43,820 bases of DNA. Origin: Propionibacteriaceae bacterium. Its GTDB lineage: Bacteria > Actinomycetota > Actinomycetes > Propionibacteriales > Propionibacteriaceae. The position numbers and the translations under genes are program-made. Below are positions 8,391 through 16,303 of this stretch, piece after piece (positions within the stretch are counted from its first letter, which is position 1; every line of letters starts with the position of its first letter). The notes beneath the pieces are model-generated. The model saw nothing but the letters and a program-made list of their open reading frames with translations. It searched no databases and was not told the origin of the DNA. Where the stretch lies: contig JAUNUF010000013.1 of NCBI GenBank assembly GCA_030538315.1, positions 1 through 43,820 on the forward strand, in the 5' to 3' direction.

Positions 8391-8420
8391 GCTCGCCTCG
8401 GCCTTGCGGCCGGGGCGAGC
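8391..8420 (+). terminator. Hairpin terminator after hpf
   Basis: A 13-base stem (8391-8403 with 8408-8420, one G-T pair) with loop TTGC begins 18 bases after the hpf stop. There is no T run, as is usual for actinobacterial terminators. Confidence 0.6.
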
Positions 8421-8449
8421 GCCGTTCTGCGCTCCTTGGCCTCTGGGGT

Positions 8450-8455
8450 TAGGAT
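8450..8455 (+). promoter_or_regulatory. -10 element TAGGAT of secA
   Basis: TAGGAT lies 61 bases before the secA GTG, after the hpf terminator, implying secA has its own promoter and a leader of about 55 bases. Confidence 0.5.
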
Positions 8456-8516
8456 GGCAGACGGTGGTCGGCCCAGCCCGACACGCACATGTAATGCGAC
8501 AAGAAGGATGCGCCAC

Positions 8517-11339
8517 GTGGGAATCATGGATTTTCTGAGCGGCCTCGGCTCGGGAGCCCAGCTCCGCAAGCTGCGGAAGGTGGCCGATCAGGTCAACTCC
8601 ATTGAGGAGGAGTTCCAGGCGATGTCGGACGCGGAGCTCCGCGAAGAGACCGACAAGTTCCGCCAGCGCATCGCAGATGGCGAATCACTGGATCGCATCA
8701 TGCCCGAGGCGTTCGCCGCCGTGCGTGAGGCCTCCGTGCGCGTGCTCGACAAGAGGCACTTCGACGTGCAGCTGATGGGCGGCGCGGCCCTGCACTGGGG
8801 CAACATCGCGGAGATGAAGACCGGTGAGGGCAAGACGCTGGTGGGTACCCTCCCGTCCTACCTCAACGCGCTCAGCGGCAAGGGCGTCCACATCGTCACC
8901 ACCAATGACTACCTTGCGAAGTACCAGTCTGAGCAGATGGGCCGCATCCACCACTTCCTCGGGCTGGAAGTGGGCGCGATCCTCGCGCAGATGACCCCCG
9001 AACAGCGCCGCGCGGCCTATGCCTGCGACATCACCTACGGCACGAACAACGAGTTCGGCTTCGACTACCTGCGTGACAACATGGCGCTGCGCAAGGAAGA
9101 CATGGTGCAGCGGGAGCACCACTACGCCATCGTCGATGAGGTTGATTCGATCCTGATCGACGAGGCCCGCACGCCGCTGATCATCTCTGGCCCCGCTGAG
9201 GACAACCATGAGTGGTACCCGGTGTTCGCCAAGCTGGCGCTCACGCTGCGCCGCGACGTCGACTACGAGGTGGATGAGAAGAAGCGCACCATCGCGGTGC
9301 TGGCTCCCGGCATCGAGAAGGTGGAAGACCGCCTCGGCATCGAGAATCTCTACGAATCTGCCAACACCCCGCTGATCTCCTACCTGAACAACTCGATCAA
9401 GGCCAAGGAACTCTTCAAGCGCGACAAGGATTACGTCCTCGCTGGGGATGAGGTGCTGATCGTCGATGAGCACACTGGCCGTACCTTGGCCGGGCGTCGT
9501 TACAACGAGGGCCTCCACCAGGCCTTGGAGGCCAAGGAAGGCGTCCAGATCAAGGACGAGTACCAGACGCTGGCCACCATCACCCTGCAGAACTACTTCC
9601 GTATGTACGAGAAGCTCGCCGGCATGACGGGCACCGCCAAGACGGAGGAATCCGAGTTCCAGAAGATCTACGGATTGGGCGTCATCCCCATCCCCACCAA
9701 CCGCCCCATGGTGCGCGTTGATCAGGCTGATCTGATCTACCGCACGGAAGAGGCCAAGTACGACGCGATCGTCAAGGACGTGGTGGAGCGCCACGCCCAT
9801 GGCCAGCCCATTCTCCTGGGCACCGCCTCGGTCGAAAAGTCCGAGTTGCTGTCGTCGATGCTGAAGAAGGCCAACGTCCCTCACAAGGTCCTCAACGCCA
9901 AGCATCACGAATCCGAAGCATCCATCGTCGCCGAGGCAGGCCGCAAGGGTGCGGTCACGGTCTCGACCAACATGGCTGGTCGAGGCACCGACATCATGCT
10001 CGGTGGCAACCCCGAGTTCCTGGCAGATCTGCAACTGCGCAAGTCAGGGCTGGATCCGCAGGAGACTCCTGAGGAGTACGAAGCCCAGTGGGCTCCCACT
10101 CTGAAGGCGCTCGAGGAGCAGACAAAGGCCGAACACGAAGAGGTCATCGGCTTGGGCGGCCTGTACGTGGTGGGTTCTGAACGGCACGAATCCCGGCGCA
10201 TCGACAACCAGTTGCGAGGCCGTTCCGGGCGTCAGGGTGACCCTGGTGAGAGCCGCTTCTACCTGTCGCTCAGTGATGACCTGATGCGCCTCTTCCGGCC
10301 TGAGCTGCTTGAGCGCGCCTTGGTCATGATGAAGGTGCCTGATGACGTGCCCATCGACATGAAGTCGGTGTCGAAGTCCATCGAAGGCGCGCAGAAGCAG
10401 GTTGAAGGCCAGAACTTCGAGATGCGCAAGAACGTCCTCAAGTATGACGACGTCATGAACCGCCAGCGCCACGCGATCTACGGCGACCGCCGCCAGGTGC
10501 TCGATGGGGTCGACGTCTCTGAGCAGCTGAAGGCCGCCACGGAGCGAGTCGTCAGCGACGTGGTGCGCCAGCACACCGTCGGCATTCCGGAGGAATGGGA
10601 CATCGAGACGATGTTGACGGAGCTCAAGACGCTCTATCCCGTCAGCGTCAAGATGGACGACATTGCGGATGAGCTGCCCGAACAGCACGAACTCGTCGAG
10701 ATGTTCCTCGAGGACGCTGAGGCCGCGTACAAGGCGAGGGAGGAGCAACTGGGCGAGGACACCATGCGTGAACTCGAACGCCAGGTGCTGCTGACCGTCC
10801 TGGATCGGAAGTGGCGCGAGCACCTCTACGAGATGGACTACCTCCGCGAGGGCATTGGCCTGCGTGCCATGGCTCAGCGCGATCCGTTGGTCGAGTACCA
10901 GCGCGAGGGCGGCGACATGTTCAACGCCATGATGGAAGCCTTCATGGAGGAAGTGGTGGGCTTCCTGTTCAACCTTGAGGTCAAGCCCCAGCCCACCGAA
11001 CCGGAACTGAACGTTGGTTTGGTGACTGATGCCGATGGCTCCGCCGTGGGCGTCGAGTCCATGACTGAAGGTCTGGAGAAGAAGCCGAAGCGTCGTCCCA
11101 CCATTCAGGTGCCGGCAGAGGAGCCCAAGCAGGAACTGCCTCCGGCCCTGGCGAAGGGCCTCGAGCGCAAGGCTGATCGCAACCTGAGCTACTCCGCGCC
11201 GGATGAGACGGGGCAAGCCACCCGCACGGGCGCAGCGCCCGCGCAGGCTGAGCCGAAGGTGGGGCGGAACCAGCCCTGCCCCTGTGGCTCCGGAAAGAAG
11301 TACAAGGTGTGCCACGGCCGCCCCGGCGGGGCAGCCTAG
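8517..11339 (+). CDS. secA: Preprotein translocase ATPase SecA
   Basis: 940 residues. Motor motifs are clear: Walker A in [15 protein letters not shown] (near residue 105), [19 protein letters not shown], the preprotein cross-linking region, and [14 protein letters not shown] and [19 protein letters not shown] in NBD2. The C-terminus ends with a SEC-C zinc motif ([14 protein letters not shown]). SecA drives protein export through SecYEG, and the zinc tail is typical of housekeeping SecA1. GTG 8517 was chosen because GAAGG (8503-8507) lies 9 bases upstream; an internal ATG at 8526 is possible. The open frame upstream to 8436 lacks homology. Confidence 0.97.
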   Translation: MGIMDFLSGLGSGAQLRKLRKVADQVNSIEEEFQAMSDAELREETDKFRQRIADGESLDRIMPEAFAAVREASVRVLDKRHFDVQLMGGAALHWGNIAEMKTGEGKTLVGTLPSYLNALSGKGVHIVTTNDYLAKYQSEQMGRIHHFLGLEVGAILAQMTPEQRRAAYACDITYGTNNEFGFDYLRDNMALRKEDMVQREHHYAIVDEVDSILIDEARTPLIISGPAEDNHEWYPVFAKLALTLRRDVDYEVDEKKRTIAVLAPGIEKVEDRLGIENLYESANTPLISYLNNSIKAKELFKRDKDYVLAGDEVLIVDEHTGRTLAGRRYNEGLHQALEAKEGVQIKDEYQTLATITLQNYFRMYEKLAGMTGTAKTEESEFQKIYGLGVIPIPTNRPMVRVDQADLIYRTEEAKYDAIVKDVVERHAHGQPILLGTASVEKSELLSSMLKKANVPHKVLNAKHHESEASIVAEAGRKGAVTVSTNMAGRGTDIMLGGNPEFLADLQLRKSGLDPQETPEEYEAQWAPTLKALEEQTKAEHEEVIGLGGLYVVGSERHESRRIDNQLRGRSGRQGDPGESRFYLSLSDDLMRLFRPELLERALVMMKVPDDVPIDMKSVSKSIEGAQKQVEGQNFEMRKNVLKYDDVMNRQRHAIYGDRRQVLDGVDVSEQLKAATERVVSDVVRQHTVGIPEEWDIETMLTELKTLYPVSVKMDDIADELPEQHELVEMFLEDAEAAYKAREEQLGEDTMRELERQVLLTVLDRKWREHLYEMDYLREGIGLRAMAQRDPLVEYQREGGDMFNAMMEAFMEEVVGFLFNLEVKPQPTEPELNVGLVTDADGSAVGVESMTEGLEKKPKRRPTIQVPAEEPKQELPPALAKGLERKADRNLSYSAPDETGQATRTGAAPAQAEPKVGRNQPCPCGSGKKYKVCHGRPGGAA

Positions 11340-11345
11340 GCTCCC

Positions 11346-11720
11346 TCACGCCGCTGCCTGAAGGGCTGCTGGGTGCAGCACGGTGAGATCCGTGCACACC
11401 CACTTGTCATGGCGGACATCGAGACGGATGGCGCAGCTGACGGGGCGGGCGGCGAACAACAGAGTCACGCTGGCTTCGACGGCGCGCTCGGTGGGCATCT
11501 GGGCGCGAACCGGGCCAATGCGCATGCGCCTGAAGTGCCCGGTGTCTGCGTAGGAAGCCAATCGGGTGAAGGGGCCCGGGCTCAGCAGGGGCCGCACCTG
11601 ATGGAGGGCGCGCCGCCCGGCCATCGCCTCCAACAGCGCGTGGATGAGGCGCACGGCCGCCGCCGGAGCGGTGGACATGCGGGGTGACTGACGGATCTGG
11701 GTGATGCTGGGGGAGCTCAT
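11346..11720 (-). CDS. Rv3235-like family protein
   Basis: About 124 residues from the ATG at 11720; a TTG at 11771 in the same frame would add 17. It is Arg/Ala/Pro rich, with a recognisable core (AVRLIHALLEAMAGRRALHQVRPLLSPG, given here only in outline) and the C-terminal RLDVRHDKWVCTDLTVLHP. This arrangement, convergent with secA, matches the actinobacterial Rv3235 family, whose function is not known to me. No signal peptide or membrane segment. No good ribosome site upstream of either start, so the start is uncertain. Four phased 10-mer repeats lie in its upstream region. Confidence 0.7.
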   Translation of the reverse strand: MSSPSITQIRQSPRMSTAPAAAVRLIHALLEAMAGRRALHQVRPLLSPGPFTRLASYADTGHFRRMRIGPVRAQMPTERAVEASVTLLFAARPVSCAIRLDVRHDKWVCTDLTVLHPAALQAAA

Positions 11721-11771
11721 GACGACGACGCTAAGCGCCGGATCAGAGCAAAGTCGAGTGATTCGGAGCAA

Positions 11772-11844
11772 CGGACAACACCCGACTGGAAACGGACAAC
11801 ACCGCGGGTGTTTCGGACAACACTTCGCCCCTTCCGGACAACAC
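11772..11844. repeat. Four copies of CGGACAACAC at exact 21-base spacing
   Basis: The identical 10-mer occurs at 11772-11781, 11793-11802, 11814-11823 and 11835-11844, starting every 21 bases (two helical turns), so all copies face the same side of the helix. The 11-base spacers differ in sequence. On the minus strand each reads GTGTTGTCCG. The array lies between a membrane-protein gene and the Rv3235-like gene, both minus strand, just upstream of the latter. It could be an array of operator sites or a relic of a transposon end with multiple transposase-binding repeats. Confidence 0.9.
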
Positions 11845-11865
11845 CCTGTGGACTTCCTGTGAGCG

Positions 11866-13128
11866 TCAGCCTCCGAACATCAACAGGAGACCGCCCATGG
11901 TGAAGACAACCATCATGGACAACAGCGGCAAATGGACGGCTGCTCCGCTGGGGGCGGTGCGCAACGCAATGTCGTGGGTGACGAGCACGCCCAGCGCGTG
12001 CCCCCCGACGATCAGCAGCACTTGCAGCACAGCGATGAACGTGGGGAACATGAACATCGTGGTGGAAGGCGCCAAGTCAATGGTGCCGAAGAGGTTCCAC
12101 CCGTTGCCCAGCGGATCGCTGAAGCGGATGAAGGTGCGCTGGCCCTCGAGGTACAGCATGGTGCCGTAGTGCGAGATGGCGTACCCCACCACCAAGGGCA
12201 CCAGCCCAGGCGCGAGCGCATCCATGGAGAGACCCTTGTAGGGGCGGGTACCCAACCAGAACAGGCCGAACACCAACCCCATGGCACCAAACATCGCAAG
12301 CGCGCTGAGCGGCCAGAGCCACCCGTCGAGCTCCTGCGTGCTGCGCACCCACCAGGCGGTGTTCGACAGCGCGTCGAACAGAGTGCCGCCGAGCAGGATG
12401 CTGGTGAGCAGGGCGAGATGCCGCGGAGCGCGCCAGGATGCCAAGTTGCGCAGGGGATTGGTGAGGAGGATCGTGCGGTCTGCCCTACGGGCCCAAGGGG
12501 ACATCCGGGCCACCGTCGTGGAGTAACCCTCGAATGGATCCGCCTGCGCAATCCACCCTTGGCCACGCACCAGCGCGCCGCCGACGACCCACAGCACCCA
12601 GGCGATCGCGAACCAGCGCACGACGGGCACAGTGGCACCTCCCGGTTGCACCAGTTCCATGTAGAGAAACGTCATGAGCGCGAGGGCAGCAGGTAGCACC
12701 GAGGCCGTGGATTCGTGCGGTGCGGGTGCCGTAGCGCCCTTGAAGCGCAGGAGTAGGCGCAGCGGGTTGGTGCGGCGATAGACATCTCCGAACAGGAGAG
12801 CGAGCGGCACCAGACCCACCCAGAGGAGCACATAGACGAACCCGAGCACAGGGTTGTCGATCCGATCCACCCCGAAGAAGAGGGACACGGCCATCAACAG
12901 CCACACAGCGCCAGCGATGATCCGCATGGTGCGGGAGACAACGGGGGAGTCGACGAATCGCGTGAGCCGCGGGAGGGCCTTTCCCTTTTCCTCTTGGTAC
13001 TTCCTGCGTTTCCAGGCGAACAGCGCCACCCAGAACGTGATGATGAGCACCACCGCGCCGCCAGCGACCACCAACTCGAACGGCAACGGAAGGTCTGAGC
13101 GAGAAGCGATCCCGTGTAGGAGGGTCAT
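11866..13128 (-). CDS. Polytopic membrane protein, paired with a cupredoxin-like lipoprotein
   Basis: 420 residues with roughly 10-11 hydrophobic segments, for example LVVAGGAVVLIITFWVALFA near the N-terminus and LLSMMVVFTMGGLLLMFGG at the C-terminus. The N-terminal HGIASRSDLPLPFELVVAG resembles a family often labelled 'fenitrothion hydrolase' in actinobacterial annotation; that enzymatic label is not supported by any catalytic motif I can see and should not be taken at face value. Its start overlaps the stop of the cupredoxin-like lipoprotein gene by four bases, so the two are co-translated and probably work together at the membrane. A link to metal handling is speculation. Confidence 0.75.
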   Translation of the reverse strand: MTLLHGIASRSDLPLPFELVVAGGAVVLIITFWVALFAWKRRKYQEEKGKALPRLTRFVDSPVVSRTMRIIAGAVWLLMAVSLFFGVDRIDNPVLGFVYVLLWVGLVPLALLFGDVYRRTNPLRLLLRFKGATAPAPHESTASVLPAALALMTFLYMELVQPGGATVPVVRWFAIAWVLWVVGGALVRGQGWIAQADPFEGYSTTVARMSPWARRADRTILLTNPLRNLASWRAPRHLALLTSILLGGTLFDALSNTAWWVRSTQELDGWLWPLSALAMFGAMGLVFGLFWLGTRPYKGLSMDALAPGLVPLVVGYAISHYGTMLYLEGQRTFIRFSDPLGNGWNLFGTIDLAPSTTMFMFPTFIAVLQVLLIVGGHALGVLVTHDIALRTAPSGAAVHLPLLSMMVVFTMGGLLLMFGG

Positions 13129-13460
13129 GACACGATCACATTTGCCCAGATGGAATCCGTGACATGCGATTCGAGCTCATAGGTGCCGGCCATGTTGGCG
13201 GTGAACTCCCACACGATGGTCTCGCCAGGCTCGGTGAACTCCTCGATCTCATACCCATGCAGGTGCGCATGGTCCTTGAGAGCGGTGGTGATGCGCATCG
13301 TGACCTCTGCGCCCAACGGCAGTTCGATGCGCTGCGTGGCCGCCGGGGGATCCGTGATGACCAGTTCCACCGTCTGGGGTGGAGCGGCCGCGGGGCCCCC
13401 ACAGGCAACGAGGGCCAGAGTGATGAACAGCGACTGGACAATGCGGAGCATGATCTTCAT
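13125..13460 (-). CDS. Small lipoprotein with cupredoxin-like fold
   Basis: 111 residues. A signal peptide (MKIMLRIVQSLFITLALVAC) with lipobox LVAC predicts lipid attachment at Cys20. The mature part is beta-rich, with HAHLHGYEIEEF and PGETIVWEFTANMAGTYELE, the pattern of EfeO/cupredoxin-like domains. The HAHLHGY histidines and the later ESHVTD histidine might bind metal, but the usual copper-ligand Cys is not evident. GAGG lies 5 bases before the ATG, and a stronger AAAGGAGG lies 14 bases away. Four-base overlap with the following membrane protein gene. Confidence 0.78.
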   Translation of the reverse strand: MKIMLRIVQSLFITLALVACGGPAAAPPQTVELVITDPPAATQRIELPLGAEVTMRITTALKDHAHLHGYEIEEFTEPGETIVWEFTANMAGTYELESHVTDSIWANVIVS

Positions 13461-13531
13461 AGCACCTCGAACCTACCTCCTTTCGGCTGCCGAGCCGGGC
13501 GTGAGCCTCGCCGTCTCACCCTGTGCGGCGT

Positions 13532-13537
13532 TAGGCT
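13532..13537 (+). promoter_or_regulatory. -10 element TAGGCT of the DUF6912-ku operon, probably leaderless
   Basis: TAGGCT ends 7 bases before the GTG at 13545. No ribosome binding site is present. Confidence 0.5.
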
Positions 13538-13544
13538 GGGCTTC

Positions 13545-14015
13545 GTGAAACGTCAACTGGTGTTCATCCCCGTGGCCTCCGATGAGCTCGGCATGTTTGC
13601 AGGCAAGCCCCCCGTCGTCGACCGGACGGCCTATGCGGTCACGCCAGAACTTCTCCGAGAACTTGAGTACGGCGAAGATGAAATCGAAGACGCGGAGCAT
13701 GCGGCCATGGTGCTGGCCTCGGTGGCCGGGCTCGCGACGCACGGCGAGCGCGTGGTGGTCGTGGCTGAGGTCGATTCCGCCCACGTTTCGCCCGGGGTGG
13801 ACCCGCTGAACGGTCAGATCGTGCTGGCCCAATGCCCGCCCTCCGCCATGATCTCCTGGTTCTCCGAGGAGCCAGGGGTGGATGTGGCAGATGCCGCGGC
13901 CATCGCCAAGGGCCTCACCATCGACCAGGCGTGGGCCCAGCCACAAGTGCAGGAACTGCTCGAAAACCATGACCTGTTGTGGAACGACAAGGTTGAATAC
14001 CAGGGAGGACACTGA
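13545..14015 (+). CDS. DUF6912 family protein
   Basis: 156 residues, acidic, soluble. It begins MKRQLVFIPVASDELGMFAG (GTG start) and includes DAEHAAMVLASVAGLATHG and LNGQIVLAQCPPSAMISWF. I recognise it as the actinobacterial DUF6912 type; no function is known to me. The start is set by a -10 hexamer 7 bases upstream and the onset of conserved sequence. ku starts one base after its stop, so the two genes share a transcript, which may hint at a role linked to DNA repair (inference from position only). Confidence 0.75.
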   Translation: MKRQLVFIPVASDELGMFAGKPPVVDRTAYAVTPELLRELEYGEDEIEDAEHAAMVLASVAGLATHGERVVVVAEVDSAHVSPGVDPLNGQIVLAQCPPSAMISWFSEEPGVDVADAAAIAKGLTIDQAWAQPQVQELLENHDLLWNDKVEYQGGH

Positions 14016-14016
14016 C

Positions 14017-14826
14017 ATGCCCCGCTCCATCTGGAAGGGAGCCATCTCGTTCGGGCTGGTCTCCATCCCCGTGAAGCTCTACGGCGCCACGCAGGACAAG
14101 GACATCAGTTTCCGGCAGGTGCACTCCACCGACGGCGGGCGCATCAGGTACCAACGCGTCTGCGAGAAATGCGGTGAGGTGGTGCAGTTCGCCGACATCG
14201 CCAAGGGCTATGAGGCCGCCGATGGGCGCATGGCGATCCTCACGGATGAGGACTTCTCCAATCTGCCGCTCTCCACGCTCAAGAGCGTCAACGTGGTGCA
14301 GTTCGTCGATGAGCATGAAGTGGACCCCACCTTCTTCCAACGCACCTATTTCATGGAAGCCGAGGTGGCAGGCGAGAAGCCATACGTGCTGCTGCGTGAG
14401 GCGCTGGCCAAGGAGAAGAAGGTTGCCGTCGTGAAGGTGGCGTTGCGGAGCCGTGAATCGTTGGCGTTGATCCGGGCCAAGGGTGATCTGCTGCTGATGC
14501 ACACCATGTACTGGCCTGACGAGTTGCGCGACGGTGAGTTTGCCGCTCCGGCCGAGGAAGTGAAGATCTCAGAAGCGGAGATCGAGATGGCCAAGCTGCT
14601 CATCGCCCAGTTGGAGGGCACCTTCGACCCGGAGGCCTACTCCGATTCCTATCGGGAAGCGCTGCTGGAGGTTGTCGAGGCCAAGCTGGCTGGCACCGAA
14701 ATGCCGGAACAGACGGATCGCTCCGCTCCCACCGGCGATGTAGTGGACCTCATGGCGGCGCTCAAGGCCTCGGTCGAGGCAGCAAAGAAGCGGCGCGAGG
14801 AGGCCTCAGCCAGCAAGGCTGGCTGA
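14017..14826 (+). CDS. ku: Non-homologous end joining protein Ku
   Basis: 269 residues, a normal bacterial Ku size. The N-terminus MPRSIWKGAISFGLVSIPVK is diagnostic, followed by VCEKCGEVVQFADIAKGYE and, further on, LIAQLEGTFDPEAYSDSYRE. Ku homodimers ring double-strand DNA ends and recruit the LigD polymerase and ligase. A Lys/Ala-rich C-terminal tail (EAAKKRREEASASKAG) is present. AGGGAGGAC precedes the ATG. A stand-alone LigD-type polymerase gene is about 5.2 kb downstream; no NHEJ ligase is in the window. The last codons form one arm of a 13-base hairpin. Confidence 0.96.
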   Translation: MPRSIWKGAISFGLVSIPVKLYGATQDKDISFRQVHSTDGGRIRYQRVCEKCGEVVQFADIAKGYEAADGRMAILTDEDFSNLPLSTLKSVNVVQFVDEHEVDPTFFQRTYFMEAEVAGEKPYVLLREALAKEKKVAVVKVALRSRESLALIRAKGDLLLMHTMYWPDELRDGEFAAPAEEVKISEAEIEMAKLLIAQLEGTFDPEAYSDSYREALLEVVEAKLAGTEMPEQTDRSAPTGDVVDLMAALKASVEAAKKRREEASASKAG

Positions 14827-14830
14827 GGCC
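14802..14830. terminator. Perfect hairpin spanning the ku stop codon
   Basis: GGCCTCAGCCAGC (14802-14814) and its exact reverse complement (14818-14830) enclose the loop AAG. The ku TGA (14824-14826) is inside the second arm. The convergent DUF2505 gene ends at 14844, so this likely acts as a bidirectional terminator. No T run. Confidence 0.6.
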
Positions 14831-14843
14831 CTCAACGGGTTGC

Positions 14844-15317
14844 TCAGCGGCTGAGCCAATCGGCTGCGCGGCGCTCCAGACCGGCGAAGGCCTGCTTGAT
14901 GTAGGGCTCCACCTGGCCCTCCACCTTCTTGCCGACCAGCGGGATCTTCACCTTCAGGTCTCCGGTGTAGCGGCCCTGAGTGGTGCCGTCTGGCTGGGGC
15001 AGCATGGCGGCGTTCGCGTTGACGTCGATGGGCATGCCTGGCACGTCCACATCCACCGTGCCGTGGATGCTGCCGTCTGCGCGCGGGGCGTCGAAGCGGA
15101 AGACCTGCTTCATCTTCAGGGACGAGCCCACGAACTTGGCGATGGAGGCTGGCACGGGCAGCGACATCGTCAGGGTGGAGGCTTCTTCCGTGATGTCCAC
15201 CGTGTGCTCAGTGGCCCCGGCGTGCCGGGCGACGTCTGCAATGAAATCCGGGTTGCGGAGCAGGCCGACGACCTGCTCCGGGTTTGCTGCATAACTGTGG
15301 GTGTAATCCAAGTCCAT
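14844..15317 (-). CDS. DUF2505 domain protein
   Basis: 157 residues from the ATG at 15317; a TTG at 15326 would add three. The pattern DYTHSYAANPEQVVGLLRNP at the N-terminus, the central KFVGSSLKMKQVFRFDAP and the C-terminal GKKVEGQVEPYIKQAFAG match DUF2505, a START-like/polyketide-cyclase-like fold probably with a hydrophobic ligand cavity. Ligand unknown. It is divergent from the PHP gene with 76 bases between starts and convergent with ku. Confidence 0.85.
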   Translation of the reverse strand: MDLDYTHSYAANPEQVVGLLRNPDFIADVARHAGATEHTVDITEEASTLTMSLPVPASIAKFVGSSLKMKQVFRFDAPRADGSIHGTVDVDVPGMPIDVNANAAMLPQPDGTTQGRYTGDLKVKIPLVGKKVEGQVEPYIKQAFAGLERRAADWLSR

Positions 15318-15381
15318 GACACCCAAGCGTACCGGCCGTGAGACATATCGCCGGGGTCGCGAAAACGGGGTGCCGGTTCCC

Positions 15382-15387
15382 TAGGAT
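15382..15387 (+). promoter_or_regulatory. -10 element TAGGAT of the PHP gene, leaderless
   Basis: TAGGAT ends 6 bases before the ATG at 15394, a textbook leaderless spacing in actinobacteria. Confidence 0.6.
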
Positions 15388-15393
15388 GAGGGC

Positions 15394-16248
15394 ATGAGAA
15401 TCGACCTGCACACCCACTCGCGCGTCTCTGACGGAACTGACACGCCCACGAGTCTGGTGATGAAGGCCTTCCAGGCCGACCTCGACGTCATTGCATTGAC
15501 AGATCACGATACTTTCGGTGGAGTCCTCGAAGCGCAGGAGGCGGGCAAGCGCATCGGCGTCAAGGTGCTCTGCGGCGTCGAGATGTCGGCTGAGGTGGAC
15601 GGGCGCGCCGTGCACCTGCTCGGCTACGGCTGTGATCCTTATGACCGCAAGCTCGGCGAGGAACTCGCCCGGATCCGGTACGGCCGCAGCCACCGCCTGC
15701 CGCAAATGGTGGAGAAGCTCAATGAGGCGGGTCTTGAGCTCAGCATGGACGACGTGAACCGGGTGGCCATGGGTGCGCCCGCCGTCGGCCGCCCACACGT
15801 GGGAGACGCACTGGTAGCCAAGGGCTACGTGGCTGATCGTGATGCCGCCTTCGAGCAGTGGTTGGCAGAGGATCGCCCCGGGTACGTCAAGCGCTACGCC
15901 ACGCCGTTGGAAGATGCCATCGAACTCATCCATGGCGCGAAGGGAGTTGCGGTCATCGCGCACCCCTGGGCTCGCCGCGGGCGTGAGGTCATCGACGCCC
16001 CCTACCTGGAGAAGTTGGTCCAGGATTACGGCCTTGAGGGCATCGAGGTGGATCACCCGGATCATGACGACGACGCCCGCTCGCTGCTGTTCGAAATGGG
16101 CGCTCGCCTCGGCCTGGTGCGCACCGGTTCCAGCGATTACCACGGCCTGGGCAAGAAGAACAACCCGCTCGGGGCCAACCTCACCCGCAAGTCCGCGTTC
16201 CGCGACCTCATGGGCCGCATCAAGCGCCGCGGAGGCCAGGCGGTCTGA
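15394..16248 (+). CDS. PHP domain metal-dependent phosphoesterase (RNase AM / nucleoside bisphosphate phosphatase type)
   Basis: 284 residues. Metal-binding motifs of the PHP fold are in order: DLHTHSRVSDG (residues 4-14), ALTDHDTFGG, GVEMSAE, AVIAHPWA and TGSSDYHG near the C-terminus. The family hydrolyses 3',5'-nucleoside bisphosphates and, in E. coli YciV (RNase AM), trims 5' ends of RNA using a trinuclear metal site. This is a stand-alone PHP protein, not the DNA polymerase PHP domain. Start fixed by the -10 element placed for leaderless transcription. A separate promoter is visible before the following trpS. Confidence 0.88.
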   Translation: MRIDLHTHSRVSDGTDTPTSLVMKAFQADLDVIALTDHDTFGGVLEAQEAGKRIGVKVLCGVEMSAEVDGRAVHLLGYGCDPYDRKLGEELARIRYGRSHRLPQMVEKLNEAGLELSMDDVNRVAMGAPAVGRPHVGDALVAKGYVADRDAAFEQWLAEDRPGYVKRYATPLEDAIELIHGAKGVAVIAHPWARRGREVIDAPYLEKLVQDYGLEGIEVDHPDHDDDARSLLFEMGARLGLVRTGSSDYHGLGKKNNPLGANLTRKSAFRDLMGRIKRRGGQAV

Positions 16249-16257
16249 GGATGGCGC

Positions 16258-16263
16258 TAGGCT
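16258..16263 (+). promoter_or_regulatory. -10 element TAGGCT of trpS
   Basis: TAGGCT lies 40 bases before the trpS ATG, giving a leader of about 33 bases. No leader peptide rich in Trp or T-box is seen. Confidence 0.45.
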
Positions 16264-16303
16264 GGGGGAGCACATTTTCCTGATTCCCCAGTGAGGTTCA
16301 TCC

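Noticed and set aside
8685-10034. Long minus-strand open frame inside secA
   Set aside because: High-GC mirror frame of a clearly conserved gene; no homology or ribosome site. The same applies to 10044-11315, 4030-5085 and 29099-30376 on the minus strand.
11772-11844. Repeats as DnaA boxes of a replication origin
   Set aside because: On the minus strand they share only TTGTCC with the DnaA box; the last three bases (GTT, GTT, GAA, GGA) do not fit ACA, and no dnaA, dnaN or AT-rich region is nearby.
13545-14826. DUF6912-ku as a new defence or repair module
   Set aside because: Both look like ordinary core genes with native base composition; only the adjacency is notable.
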